In this document: positions 44,607 to 52,963 of the stretch, one piece after another
How the letters are laid out: every line of letters starts with the position of its first letter
Position numbering within the stretch: position 1 is the stretch's first letter
Source of the DNA: Deltaproteobacteria bacterium
GTDB lineage: Bacteria; Myxococcota_A; Polyangia; GCA-2747355
DNA length: 64,000 nucleotides
Reading direction: 5' to 3'
Assembly: GCA_020633415.1 (NCBI GenBank)
Contig: JACKDQ010000003.1
Location: 186,001-250,000 of the forward strand
The notes under the pieces: model-generated
What the model was told of the DNA's origin: nothing
Database searches by the model: none
What the model saw: the letters and a program-made list of their open reading frames with translations, nothing else
Program-made: the position numbers and the translations under genes

Positions 44607-45224
44607 ATGTCTCGCTTGTCGTTGGCTGTGCTGCTCTCCGGGGCGGGGACCACGCTGCAGGCCTTGCTCGACGCGATCAGCGCTGGTGACTTGGACGCCG
44701 AGATCCGCGTCGTGCTCAGCAACAAGCCCAAGGCCTATGGCCTCGAGCGTGCGCGGGCGGCTGGTATCGCCTGCGAGGTGCTGTCCCATCGGGGCTTCGC
44801 CCAGCGGGAGGCCTACGACGTCGCGCTCGTCGAGCGATTGGCCCGCCACGAAGTCGATTGGGTGGTGCTCGCCGGGTTCATGCGGTTGTTATCACCGCGC
44901 TTTCTCGCCGCCTTCCCCCATCGGGTGATCAATGTTCATCCGGCGCTCTTGCCAGCCTTTCCGGGCGCTCATGCCGTTCAGGATGCACTGGATTACGGAG
45001 TGAAAATAACCGGTTGCACTGTTCACTTGGTCGACGAGGGCACGGATACCGGACCGATTTTGGCACAGCGCGCGGTGACTGTTCTGCCCGACGATGACGC
45101 TGATCGTTTGCACGCACGAATTCGCGAGCAGGAGCGGCGTCTCTACCCGCAGGTGCTGCAGCAGATCGCCGCTGGCCGTTTGTGCCGGCAAAACGGCAGG
45201 TTCTATCTCTCCGAGGCGGATTGA
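44607..45224 (+). CDS. purN: Phosphoribosylglycinamide formyltransferase
   Basis: 205 aa. The P-loop-like LAVLLSGAGTTLQALLDAI binds GAR, and the catalytic Asn/His lie in RVINVHPALLPAFPG, with the Asp in LVDEGTDTGPILAQ. It transfers the formyl group in the third step of purine synthesis. Only 2 bp after purM, so translationally coupled. No other pur genes are in the window. Confidence 0.97.
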   Translation: MSRLSLAVLLSGAGTTLQALLDAISAGDLDAEIRVVLSNKPKAYGLERARAAGIACEVLSHRGFAQREAYDVALVERLARHEVDWVVLAGFMRLLSPRFLAAFPHRVINVHPALLPAFPGAHAVQDALDYGVKITGCTVHLVDEGTDTGPILAQRAVTVLPDDDADRLHARIREQERRLYPQVLQQIAAGRLCRQNGRFYLSEAD

Positions 45225-45252
45225 GCGCGACGCGCTAGATGCCAAGAAGCCC

Positions 45253-45281
45253 TTGACATCTCAAGCACGTAGGCGTAGATT
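45253..45281 (+). promoter_or_regulatory. Promoter for rpsA
   Basis: TTGACA (45253-45258), 17 bp, TAGATT (45276-45281), a strong sigma-70 layout shortly after purN. A second weaker pair may follow (TTGTGG near 45292 and TAAAAT near 45314). Confidence 0.6.
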
Positions 45282-45367
45282 GCCCCGTCCGTTGTGGAAA
45301 ATGCCTTAAAGGCTAAAATTTCTAATAGGTTACGATAGCAACGCCCAAGTAGGGAGCTCTGTAGTCC
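45282..45367 (+). promoter_or_regulatory. A+T-rich 5' leader of rpsA
   Basis: The leader is markedly richer in A and T than its surroundings, with the hairpin GCCTTAAAGGC near 45303 and AATTTCTAATAGG after it. GGGAG precedes the ATG by about a dozen bases. Ribosomal S1 operons are often controlled by S1 binding to such A/U-rich leaders; that role is inferred here. A 14-codon GTG frame (from 45293) lies within it but is not claimed as a gene. Confidence 0.4.
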
Positions 45368-47155
45368 ATGGCCGAAACCACCTCAACCCCAACCGAATCG
45401 AAGTCTGCTAACGCGCCCTCGCGTCCCTCTCGCAAGAACGGCGAGGCGGAAGACTTTGCTGCGCTTTTCGAAAAAACCCTGCCGACTGGCGACTTCAATG
45501 AAGGCGACATCGTGCAAGGTCGCGTGATCGAGGTTGGGAAAGAATTCGTTGTCGTCGATATTGGCTTCAAGTCGGAGGGGCAGATCCCGATCGACGAGTT
45601 TGTCGGCACCGACGGCAAGGTCCAAGTGACCAGCGATGAGATGGTCGAGGTTCTGCTCGAGAGCCGCGAGAACGAAGAAGGCTTGATCGTCCTTTCCAAA
45701 GAAAAGGCCGACAAGCTTAAGGTCTGGGATGAAATCAGCGCCGCTTGCGAGGCTGATGAGTTGATCGAAGGCACGATCACTCAGCGCGTCAAAGGCGGCT
45801 TGTCGGTGACGATCCGCGGCGGTGTGAAGGCCTTTTTGCCGGGGTCGCAAGTCGACCTTCGCCCCGTGCGCAACCTCGACACGTTCATCGGTCAGACCTA
45901 TAGCTTCAAGGTCATCAAGTTCAACAAGAAGCGCGGCAACATCGTCCTCTCACGCCGCGTGCTGCTGGAGAAAGAGCGGGCGCAGCTCAAAAACGCAACG
46001 CTCGAGAAGCTCAAAGAAGGTCAAATCGTCGAGGGTGTGGTCAAGAACCTTACCGAGTACGGCGCGTTTATCGATCTAGGTGGCATCGACGGTCTGCTGC
46101 ATATCACCGATATGTCTTGGGGCCGCGTCAATCACCCGTCAGAGATGTTCGGTGTTGGCGACAGAGTTCGCGTCAAAGTCCTCAAATACAACTCGGACAC
46201 CGAGCGCGTCTCGCTCGGTCTCAAGCAGATCAGCGAAGACCCGTGGCTCAATGCCAACGAGCGCTATCCGTATGGTGCGCAGGTCCGCGGTAAAGTCGTC
46301 AGCCTCAAAGACTACGGTGCGTTCGTCGAGCTGGAAGAGGGCATTGAGGGGCTGATCCACGTCTCGGAAATGAGCTGGACGCGTCGTATCAAGCACCCGT
46401 CGAAGGTGCTCTCGATCGGGGATGAAGTCGATGCTGTCGTGCTCGACATCGATGCCAGCAATAACCGCATCAGTCTGGGTATCAAGCAACTCGAGCCAAA
46501 CCCGTACGAGCAGCTTGCCGAGAAGTACCCGCTGGGCACGATCGTCAAAGGCGTTGTCCGCAACATCGCCGACTTCGGTATTTTCGTCGAAATCGAGGAA
46601 GGTATCGACGGCTTGGTTCACATCTCAGATCTCTCCTGGACCCAGCGCATCAAGCATCCGTCGGAGCTCTTCCAAAAGGGCGACGATGTCGAAGCGGTCG
46701 TGCTCAATATCGATATGGAAGGCGAGAAGCCGAAGATCTCCTTGGGGATCAAACAGGCGATTCCCGATCCTTGGGATCGCATTCCCAACGACTACCCGGT
46801 GGGCAAGGTGGTCGAGGTTGCCGTGCTTAAGGTGCTCGACTTTGGCGCATTCGTTGAGCTCGAGCGTGGTGTGGAAGGCCTGATCCACGTCTCTGAGATC
46901 TCTGACGATCGGATCAACGATCCGCGCGAAGTGCTCAACCCCAACGACACGGTTCGGGCCGAGGTGATCACCGTCGACCCGACCGAGCGCAAGATTGCGC
47001 TGAGCATGCGCTCAGCGACGCGCAAAGACGAGCTGGCCGATGTGCAGGGCTACGCGCCCGGTGGCGAGCGCGCTACCTTGGGCGACGTGCTCAAGGGTAA
47101 GCTCGGCGAGCTGACCCTCAAAGAAGACGCGAAAGACGACGCCGCCGGCGAATAG
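45368..47155 (+). CDS. rpsA: 30S ribosomal protein S1
   Basis: 595 aa with six S1 RNA-binding domains (about residues 32-100, 118-182, 203-272, 288-358, 373-444, 460-530). Typical blocks are GAFIDLGGIDGLLHITDMSW, GAFVELEEGIEGLIHVSEMS and VSLGLKQISEDPW. It recruits mRNA to the small subunit. An acidic N-terminal 30 residues and a charged C-terminal tail are additions. The signal peptide peptidase gene follows 6 bp downstream. Confidence 0.97.
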   Translation: MAETTSTPTESKSANAPSRPSRKNGEAEDFAALFEKTLPTGDFNEGDIVQGRVIEVGKEFVVVDIGFKSEGQIPIDEFVGTDGKVQVTSDEMVEVLLESRENEEGLIVLSKEKADKLKVWDEISAACEADELIEGTITQRVKGGLSVTIRGGVKAFLPGSQVDLRPVRNLDTFIGQTYSFKVIKFNKKRGNIVLSRRVLLEKERAQLKNATLEKLKEGQIVEGVVKNLTEYGAFIDLGGIDGLLHITDMSWGRVNHPSEMFGVGDRVRVKVLKYNSDTERVSLGLKQISEDPWLNANERYPYGAQVRGKVVSLKDYGAFVELEEGIEGLIHVSEMSWTRRIKHPSKVLSIGDEVDAVVLDIDASNNRISLGIKQLEPNPYEQLAEKYPLGTIVKGVVRNIADFGIFVEIEEGIDGLVHISDLSWTQRIKHPSELFQKGDDVEAVVLNIDMEGEKPKISLGIKQAIPDPWDRIPNDYPVGKVVEVAVLKVLDFGAFVELERGVEGLIHVSEISDDRINDPREVLNPNDTVRAEVITVDPTERKIALSMRSATRKDELADVQGYAPGGERATLGDVLKGKLGELTLKEDAKDDAAGE

Positions 47156-47161
47156 CCGCCC

Positions 47162-48133
47162 GTGGAACAGACGCCCGGTGAACAGCCTGCTGTTGAAGCG
47201 GCCGCTGTCGAACGGTCGGCTGCTGCAAAGCGGCCGACTGGCGACCGCAGGGCGTTGTACGGGCTAATTGCGCTCTGCGGTTTGGTTTTTGCCTGCCTGG
47301 GTCTCGCTGCGCTGCTGGTGATCGGCGATCGCAAGCCCAGCGATGAGGGGCCGCAAATCGGCGTCGTCGAGATCCATGGACCGATCAGCGGCGCTAAGCA
47401 GGCGTTGCGGGCGTTGCGCCTCTTCGAAAAAGACGACGAGATCAAAGCGATTGTTGTTCGGATCGATTCGCCCGGCGGGGCGATCGGTCCGTCGCAAGAG
47501 ATCTATGGCGAGCTGCTGCGTTTGCGGAAAAAGAAGCCGGTTGTCGCATCGATGGGCACGGTGGCCGCGTCGGGCGGTTACTACATCGCCAGCGGTGCCG
47601 AGAAGATCGTCGCCAACGGTGGAACGATCACCGGCAGTATTGGCGTGATTTCCTACGCGACCAACCTGGCGGAACTGTTGGCCCTGGCTCGCATCAAGAC
47701 CGAGACCTTCAAGACTGGGCGCTTCAAGGATACGGGTTCGCCCCTGCGCCCGATCAGCGAGGCCGACCGCCGCTATCTCAAGGAGCTGCTCGACGAGCTC
47801 TTGGCGCAGTTTATCGACGACGTTGCCAAGGGGCGCAGTCTGGCCCGCGAGCGCGTCAAGCAGGTAGCCGACGGGCGGGTCTTTTCTGGACGCACCGCCA
47901 AATCGCTGGGGTTGATCGATCAGCTGGGCAATTTCAACGACGCATTGCGCCTGGCGCGCGATCTGGCCAAGCAAAAGGGCCGTCCAGTCCCGGTCTATCC
48001 GGCGAAGCGCCAGTCGCTGATCCAGCGTTTGCTGGGCGATGCCTCGGCCGCTTCGCAGCTCCGACAGCTGCTGCGCGAAGCGTTGACGCCCGAATGGCGG
48101 ATCGAGTCGCGTCTGCCTGGCGCCACCCGCTAG
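47162..48133 (+). CDS. sppA: Signal peptide peptidase SppA (short form)
   Basis: 323 aa, GTG start 6 bp after rpsA. One N-terminal TM (about 36-60) anchors it in the inner membrane. The Ser/Lys catalytic dyad is Ser137 in GTVAASGGYYIASG and Lys189 in GRFKDTGSPLR, 52 residues apart as in short SppA proteins. It cleaves remnant signal peptides, which suits this lipoprotein-rich genome. Confidence 0.93.
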   Translation: MEQTPGEQPAVEAAAVERSAAAKRPTGDRRALYGLIALCGLVFACLGLAALLVIGDRKPSDEGPQIGVVEIHGPISGAKQALRALRLFEKDDEIKAIVVRIDSPGGAIGPSQEIYGELLRLRKKKPVVASMGTVAASGGYYIASGAEKIVANGGTITGSIGVISYATNLAELLALARIKTETFKTGRFKDTGSPLRPISEADRRYLKELLDELLAQFIDDVAKGRSLARERVKQVADGRVFSGRTAKSLGLIDQLGNFNDALRLARDLAKQKGRPVPVYPAKRQSLIQRLLGDASAASQLRQLLREALTPEWRIESRLPGATR

Positions 48134-48268
48134 CGCTCGGCTCTAGCGACAAAACTCGCTCCCCCCGGCGAAGGGTCTTATAATTGACCCGACGTAAAAT
48201 CGCGTAGATAGACACGGCGATGGCTGCGTGTCCAGATGAGGATGCGCCGAAAGTAGCGGAGCCAGTCG

Positions 48269-48811
48269 ATGGACCGACTGTGGGCGCCTTGGAGAGGTCA
48301 ATACATCCTCGAAGCTGCGGCGGCCGAGCGCGGCCAGTCTGCACCACGCGAGGGCTGCATATTCTGCACGCTGCCGGCCGCTGGAGCGGAGGCTGCGCGC
48401 GAAAACTTGATCCTCAGCGCCGGCGAGCAGGCCTTCGTGATCATGAATCGCTATCCGTACAACAACGGGCACCTGATGGTCGTGCCGCGTCGGCACGTCG
48501 CGGAGCTATCTGCGCTCGACGCTGCCGACTATCGCGTGCTCTGTGAGTTGTTGCGACGAACTTCTGCTGCGCTCGCTAAAGTGATGCAGCCCGACGGGAT
48601 CAACCTGGGAATGAATCTCGGGCGTAGCGCGGGTGCCGGCATCGCCGACCACTGCCATTTTCACCTGGTTCCGCGCTGGAACGGTGACACCAACTTCATG
48701 CCGGTCGTTGGCCAGACCAAGGTGTTGAGTTTCGGACTGGAGCAGACCTACGACCAGCTGGTGCCGGAGATCGCCGACTTGGCCCTGACGGTCGAGGAGG
48801 AGTTGCGATGA
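48269..48811 (+). CDS. HIT family hydrolase (Ap4A phosphorylase-like)
   Basis: 180 aa. Zinc-binding Cys near the N-terminus (CIFC) and the histidine triad DHCHFHLVPRW identify a HIT protein; the block VIMNRYPYNNGHLMVVPRRH is common to Ap4A-hydrolysing members. GGAG precedes ATG 48269. Its stop overlaps the LapA-like gene by 4 bp. It likely clears dinucleoside polyphosphates or AMP derivatives. Confidence 0.92.
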   Translation: MDRLWAPWRGQYILEAAAAERGQSAPREGCIFCTLPAAGAEAARENLILSAGEQAFVIMNRYPYNNGHLMVVPRRHVAELSALDAADYRVLCELLRRTSAALAKVMQPDGINLGMNLGRSAGAGIADHCHFHLVPRWNGDTNFMPVVGQTKVLSFGLEQTYDQLVPEIADLALTVEEELR

Positions 48812-49311
48812 CGCGGCTCAGGGCAGTAGCGATGGTCGCTGGCATCCTGGCGTTTCTTTGTCTGGGTGGCGCGTTGGCGTCGTTCGCGGCGCTTAACACC
48901 CACTGGGTGATCGTTCGCGCAGGCGTGGTGACCTTCGATGGGCTCGAGCCCTCGATGGTGGTGCGTGAATGGGACGCCCAGCTATATGGTTTGTTGCTCG
49001 GCGCGCTGATCGCCGGGTGGTGCGCCGCAACTTTGGCGTACTTGCCGTTGTGGTTGCGGCGCACGATGCGCGCAAATCGCGACCGACGCTACATCGATGA
49101 GCTTGAGCAGGAGTTGGTCGAGCTGCGAAACATGCCGGTGACCAATCCGACGCCCTTGGAGGATTTGCCCGATGAGACGCCGGCCACCGCTTCGCGACAG
49201 GCGTCAAAGAGCGAAGAGGAACTGACCGCGGAGTTGCTGGCCGGTCTCTCCGACGACGAGGAGCAGTCTGCGGCGGCTCCTCGCAGACTGCAAGACCAGG
49301 GGGCGCAGTGA
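48808..49311 (+). CDS. LapA domain membrane protein
   Basis: 167 aa. Two TMs, residues about 8-30 and 61-82, are separated by a short periplasmic loop, followed by a charged coiled-coil (RRYIDELEQELVELRNM) and an acidic tail; this is the LapA (DUF1049) form. In gammaproteobacteria LapA works with LapB in lipopolysaccharide assembly. Strong GAGGAGG precedes ATG 48808. It overlaps both neighbours by 4 bp. Confidence 0.8.
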   Translation: MTRLRAVAMVAGILAFLCLGGALASFAALNTHWVIVRAGVVTFDGLEPSMVVREWDAQLYGLLLGALIAGWCAATLAYLPLWLRRTMRANRDRRYIDELEQELVELRNMPVTNPTPLEDLPDETPATASRQASKSEEELTAELLAGLSDDEEQSAAAPRRLQDQGAQ

Positions 49312-50492
49312 ATCTGCTCGTGCTGGTCGGCGTAGGGTTTGTGCTGCTCGTCGTCGGCACATTGCTTGGCCGCTATTACGTCCCTGATCGGCGTCCGTTG
49401 CAGCGCGCGGCCGATGAAGGACGGGCTTATGTGCGTGGGCTGGTCGAACTGCTTGCCGGCGATCCGACCAGTGCGGTGAGCGAGATCCAGCAGGCACTAC
49501 AGCGGAACAGCAAGAACGTCGACGCGTACTTTGCGCTGGGAACGCTGTTTCGCCAGCGCGGCGAATACGAGCGAGCGGTGCGCGTCCATCAAACGCTGCT
49601 GGTACGACGCGATGTTGACAAGCGAACTAAGCTTCGGGTCCACCAACAGCTCGCTTTGGATTTTGAAGCGGCTGGCTTCGTGCGCCGTGCGACCAAGGCG
49701 CTAGAATACGTGATCGCCCACGATAAGAAGAACGTCGCGGCACTTCGCGAGCTGGGGCGCCTCTACCAGTCGTCGGCCGAGTGGGAGCGTGCTGCCGCCG
49801 TCTATAAGCGGATCGCCCGTGTTGCCAGCGAAGACCAGCATGAGGTGATCGCTCATCTGTTAACGATGTCTGCCCAGCAGGCGATGGACCAGGGGAGCTT
49901 CGCTTCGGCGCGCAAGCTGTTGCGCAAGGCGCTCTCGCTCGACACGACCTCGGTGCACACCTTGCACGCGCTGGCGAGTTACCATTTGCGCGAAGGTGAC
50001 AAGCGTGCTGCGGTCAAGGCTTTGCGTCGAGCTCTCGAGATTCAGCCAGAGTTGGTCGCTGCGTTTCTGCCACCGCTCGACAAGGCCTTGCGTGATCTGA
50101 AGCGTCCCGACGAGTTGCGGACGATGCTTGCGCGATTGATCGAGCAGCATCCCGAAAATGTCCACTTGCAGTTGGCGTCGGCGAGGGTTGAGGCGCGAAT
50201 CGATCCCGAGCGAGGGCTGTCCGCGCTCGAACGATTGTTGCAGGCCCACCCCACGCTGCTTCCAGCGCGGCGCGAGGCCGGCAAGTTGCTCTTGGAGCGA
50301 GGAGACTCCGAGCAAATTCGTGAGGCCTACCAGCAGCTCTTGCAGATGCTTGCTCTAGTCGAGCAAGGTTTCCGCTGCGGTGCGTGTCAGCACACCGTCG
50401 GAGACCTGTTTTGGCGATGCAAATCCTGTGGCAGCTGGGGTACGGTACGTGTGGCTTGGGGGCGTCGGTTGACCGAGCGCCCTGAGCCGTAG
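49308..50492 (+). CDS. lapB: LapB-like TPR protein with C-terminal zinc ribbon
   Basis: 394 aa, GTG start overlapping LapA (GTGA). One N-terminal TM (1-20), nine or so TPR repeats (about 45-360, e.g. VDAYFALGTLFRQRGEYERA), then the rubredoxin-like CGACQHTVGDLFWRCKSCGS that marks LapB/YciM. In Escherichia coli LapB limits LpxC and directs LPS assembly; conservation with LapA here suggests a similar envelope role. Confidence 0.88.
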   Translation: MNLLVLVGVGFVLLVVGTLLGRYYVPDRRPLQRAADEGRAYVRGLVELLAGDPTSAVSEIQQALQRNSKNVDAYFALGTLFRQRGEYERAVRVHQTLLVRRDVDKRTKLRVHQQLALDFEAAGFVRRATKALEYVIAHDKKNVAALRELGRLYQSSAEWERAAAVYKRIARVASEDQHEVIAHLLTMSAQQAMDQGSFASARKLLRKALSLDTTSVHTLHALASYHLREGDKRAAVKALRRALEIQPELVAAFLPPLDKALRDLKRPDELRTMLARLIEQHPENVHLQLASARVEARIDPERGLSALERLLQAHPTLLPARREAGKLLLERGDSEQIREAYQQLLQMLALVEQGFRCGACQHTVGDLFWRCKSCGSWGTVRVAWGRRLTERPEP

Positions 50493-50503
50493 CGAGCTAA
50501 CCG

Positions 50504-52012
50504 GTGAGCGACGAATCTTCCAAAGAACAATCGACCGAGCGGCCAGAACCTTCAGCGGAGCGGGGCGATGCTGAGTCTGCATCGAAGGAACCAATCGAGG
50601 CGCCGCCGGTGCAGATCGAGAGCCAACGCTCGGTTGAGCAAACCCAAACTGGGCGCTTTCGACGACTTGGCGAGGGCACCTTTTTCGATTGGTTGCGGCG
50701 TACCGCTCGACTGTGGGGGTTTCTCGGCTTCATCCTGATCGTTCTGATCGTCTTTCGCGCCGTCGTGATGCCCTTCATCCTAGCGGTGTTGGTCGCCTAC
50801 GTGCTCTCGCCGATCCTCAACAGCATTGCTCGGTTGCGAATCGGCGGCCGCCAGTTGCCGCGGTTTGTTTGGGTTATCGCGCTATACCTGGCGCTGTTTG
50901 GTCTGCTTGGGTTGTTCTTTACGTCGTTTGTTCCACGGGTCAGCAAGGACCTAAAACGGATTGTCGGCGAGGCGCCGGCATTTTTCAACAAGGTGCGCAG
51001 TGACTGGGTGCCCGGTGTGGCCACCTGGCTTCAGGAGAATTTCGATCCGGCCACTGACGGACAGAAGGCTGGCGCCAGCTCCCAGCCGACGGTGGCTCAG
51101 CCGCCTGCGAGCGCCGCTCAGCCGGCGCCGCCCGCCAAGCGCTTGCGGTTGGTACGTGGCAAGGATGGCTCGCTGACGCTCGATGCTCGTGGCGTTGAAC
51201 TGGAGGTTGTGCAGAAGGGGGAGGGGCGCTGGCTGATTCGCCCATGGAGCGAGCCCGCCGACGCGGTTCATATCCCGGCGCTCGAGACGCGGATCCGGCG
51301 CCACGTTGCCGAACTCGTGCAAAGCTCGGAGCGCGGCGCGCGACAGCTCGTTCGCCTCGGGCAGCTTGCCGTTGCTGGTTTGCTCAAGGCGATCACCACG
51401 TTCATCTTGGTCTTTATGATCAGCGCATTTTTGCTGCTCGATACCGGGCGGATTCTCGGGATGATGCGTGGTCTGGTCGACCGCCGTTTTCGTCACGACT
51501 TCGATAACGTGATCGTGCTGATCGACAAAGGGCTGTCGGGGGCGATTCGCGGCCAGCTGCTGATCTGCGTAGTCAACGGCGTACTGACCTGGATTGGACT
51601 CAAGCTGTTCGGCGTGAACTATTCATTCTTGATGGCATTGCTTGCGGGGATCATGAGCCTGATACCGATCTTTGGATCGATCCTCTCGTCGGTGCCGATC
51701 GTGCTTGTCGCGCTGGCGTCAAGCCATACCGGGGTCGATCTCTGGCGTGGTGGGGCGATGTTGGCTTGGATCATTTTGATCCACCTGATCGAGGCCAATC
51801 TGCTCAATCCCAAGATCATCGGCGTTGCCGCAAAAATACATCCGGTGATCGTGATCTTTTCCGTTGTCGCGGGCGAGCGCACCTACGGTCCGATCGGTGC
51901 GCTTCTGGCGGTGCCGCTGGTTTCAGCGGTGCAAGCGGTCTTCCTCTACGTGCGGCGCAAGGTTCGCGCTCAGGACGAAACGTCGTTGCCAGAGCGTCGC
52001 AGCACCAGTTAG
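50504..52012 (+). CDS. AI-2E/PerM family permease
   Basis: 502 aa, GTG start. After a polar N-terminal 60 residues come the family's TMs: two near residues 70-135, then four to five after a large soluble insertion (about 160-275). Conserved features include FILAVLVAYVLSPILNSIAR, LLAGIMSLIPIFGSILSSVP and LLAVPLVSAVQAVFLY. The substrate is not predictable. It lies 11 bp after lapB and overlaps the 3' end of the convergent gene by 4 bp. Confidence 0.87.
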   Translation: MSDESSKEQSTERPEPSAERGDAESASKEPIEAPPVQIESQRSVEQTQTGRFRRLGEGTFFDWLRRTARLWGFLGFILIVLIVFRAVVMPFILAVLVAYVLSPILNSIARLRIGGRQLPRFVWVIALYLALFGLLGLFFTSFVPRVSKDLKRIVGEAPAFFNKVRSDWVPGVATWLQENFDPATDGQKAGASSQPTVAQPPASAAQPAPPAKRLRLVRGKDGSLTLDARGVELEVVQKGEGRWLIRPWSEPADAVHIPALETRIRRHVAELVQSSERGARQLVRLGQLAVAGLLKAITTFILVFMISAFLLLDTGRILGMMRGLVDRRFRHDFDNVIVLIDKGLSGAIRGQLLICVVNGVLTWIGLKLFGVNYSFLMALLAGIMSLIPIFGSILSSVPIVLVALASSHTGVDLWRGGAMLAWIILIHLIEANLLNPKIIGVAAKIHPVIVIFSVVAGERTYGPIGALLAVPLVSAVQAVFLYVRRKVRAQDETSLPERRSTS

Positions 52013-52647
52013 CGAGGCGTAGCGCCGACTGGCTTGTTGCTTCGAACCACTTTGCGCCCTCGACCCCCCTTGTTTTTTCGGACTACATCGTTTCTCCGGA
52101 CTACATCGTTGCTCCGGAATACGTCCGTGCGTTTGGGGACCGGTAGGGTGTTGGCGTCGGACGAGCGTGTCGCCTTTGGCAGTGGAACATGGACCAGTTG
52201 TCCGGAACGCTGATCGACGACCACGACGTGGGTAAGCCTCGCCAATAGGGGTACACGAACTTGCGTGGTGGCGTTGCTTCCGGCTGCCAATGCGTTGTCG
52301 AGCCCGATATTTTGGCGCGTGGGCTCTCCGGCATCGAGCGTTAGTGCGAAGGAGAATGGATAGGCGTCGAGCAGACGGCGTTGCGCGTAGAGCTTGGCGA
52401 CAAAGCGCCCGCGGAAACGAACAAAACGCTGGGGCTTCTTGAGTCGCCCGACGGATACCCGCTTTAGCTGGATAATCCCGGCGCGGCGGGTCAACTCGAT
52501 CTGCAAATAGTCCTGCGCAACAACGGTTGTCTGTCCGAGCGTCGTCGCCTGTGGCTTGGCAGCACTTGCTGTGGCTGCGAGCCCGAGCAGCACTAGCAGT
52601 CCCAGCGTGCTCGCCGGTCGCCTTTGGCGTTGGGTGGTACCAACCAT
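52009..52647 (-). CDS. Secreted protein of unknown function
   Basis: 212 aa, signal peptide STLGLLVLLGLAATASA with cleavage near ASAA. The mature core is beta-rich (LQIELTRRAGIIQLKRVSVG, PQRFVRFRGRFVAKLYAQRR) and the C-terminus is basic, formed by the short tandem repeats RSNDVV/RRNDVV. No domain recognised. The repeats may vary in copy number between strains. Confidence 0.65.
   Translation of the reverse strand: MVGTTQRQRRPASTLGLLVLLGLAATASAAKPQATTLGQTTVVAQDYLQIELTRRAGIIQLKRVSVGRLKKPQRFVRFRGRFVAKLYAQRRLLDAYPFSFALTLDAGEPTRQNIGLDNALAAGSNATTQVRVPLLARLTHVVVVDQRSGQLVHVPLPKATRSSDANTLPVPKRTDVFRSNDVVRRNDVVRKNKGGRGRKVVRSNKPVGATPR
52079..52131. repeat. 18-bp tandem repeat within the 52009-52647 gene
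   Basis: Two copies of an 18-bp unit (CGGACTACATCGTTTCTC and CGGACTACATCGTTGCTC) at 52079-52114 plus a decayed third. In the protein they give RSNDVV and RRNDVVRKN repeats near the C-terminus. Confidence 0.7.
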
Positions 52648-52963
52648 CGGTTGGAAGATAGCCTAGGCGTCCGTCGGCGTCATCCCCAGCGGAAAGCCTG
52701 ACATCCACGTCAGGTTCGGAGACCCCTTTGTCCAATGGGCGGCTGGAAATCCGCGACAATCTGTCGGTTCGGCTCGGCATGACGCTTGCCTCCCAACCGG
52801 TTGTGACGCGGCTTGCCCGTCGGATACAGCCAGGGGCGTATGCTATTTCGCTGAAAAAATGCGCCCTTGACAGGTAGCTCGGTCTCGCGCTAAGCGCGTG
52901 CTTTCTTTGACTCCGAGCAAGATCGCTCGGGGAGATTTTCTGGCGTTGGAGGGCCTTAAAAAA
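52648..52963 (+). promoter_or_regulatory. 316-bp upstream region of the large Cys-rich lipoprotein
   Basis: No gene is visible. It holds a hairpin CCTGAC-ATCCAC-GTCAGG (52697-52714), a TTGACA box at 52867-52872 with a weak -10 (TAAGCG at 52891), and a second hairpin CCGAGC-AAGATC-GCTCGG (52913-52930) just before GGAGG. The last may act on translation of the ATG at 52964. Confidence 0.45.
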
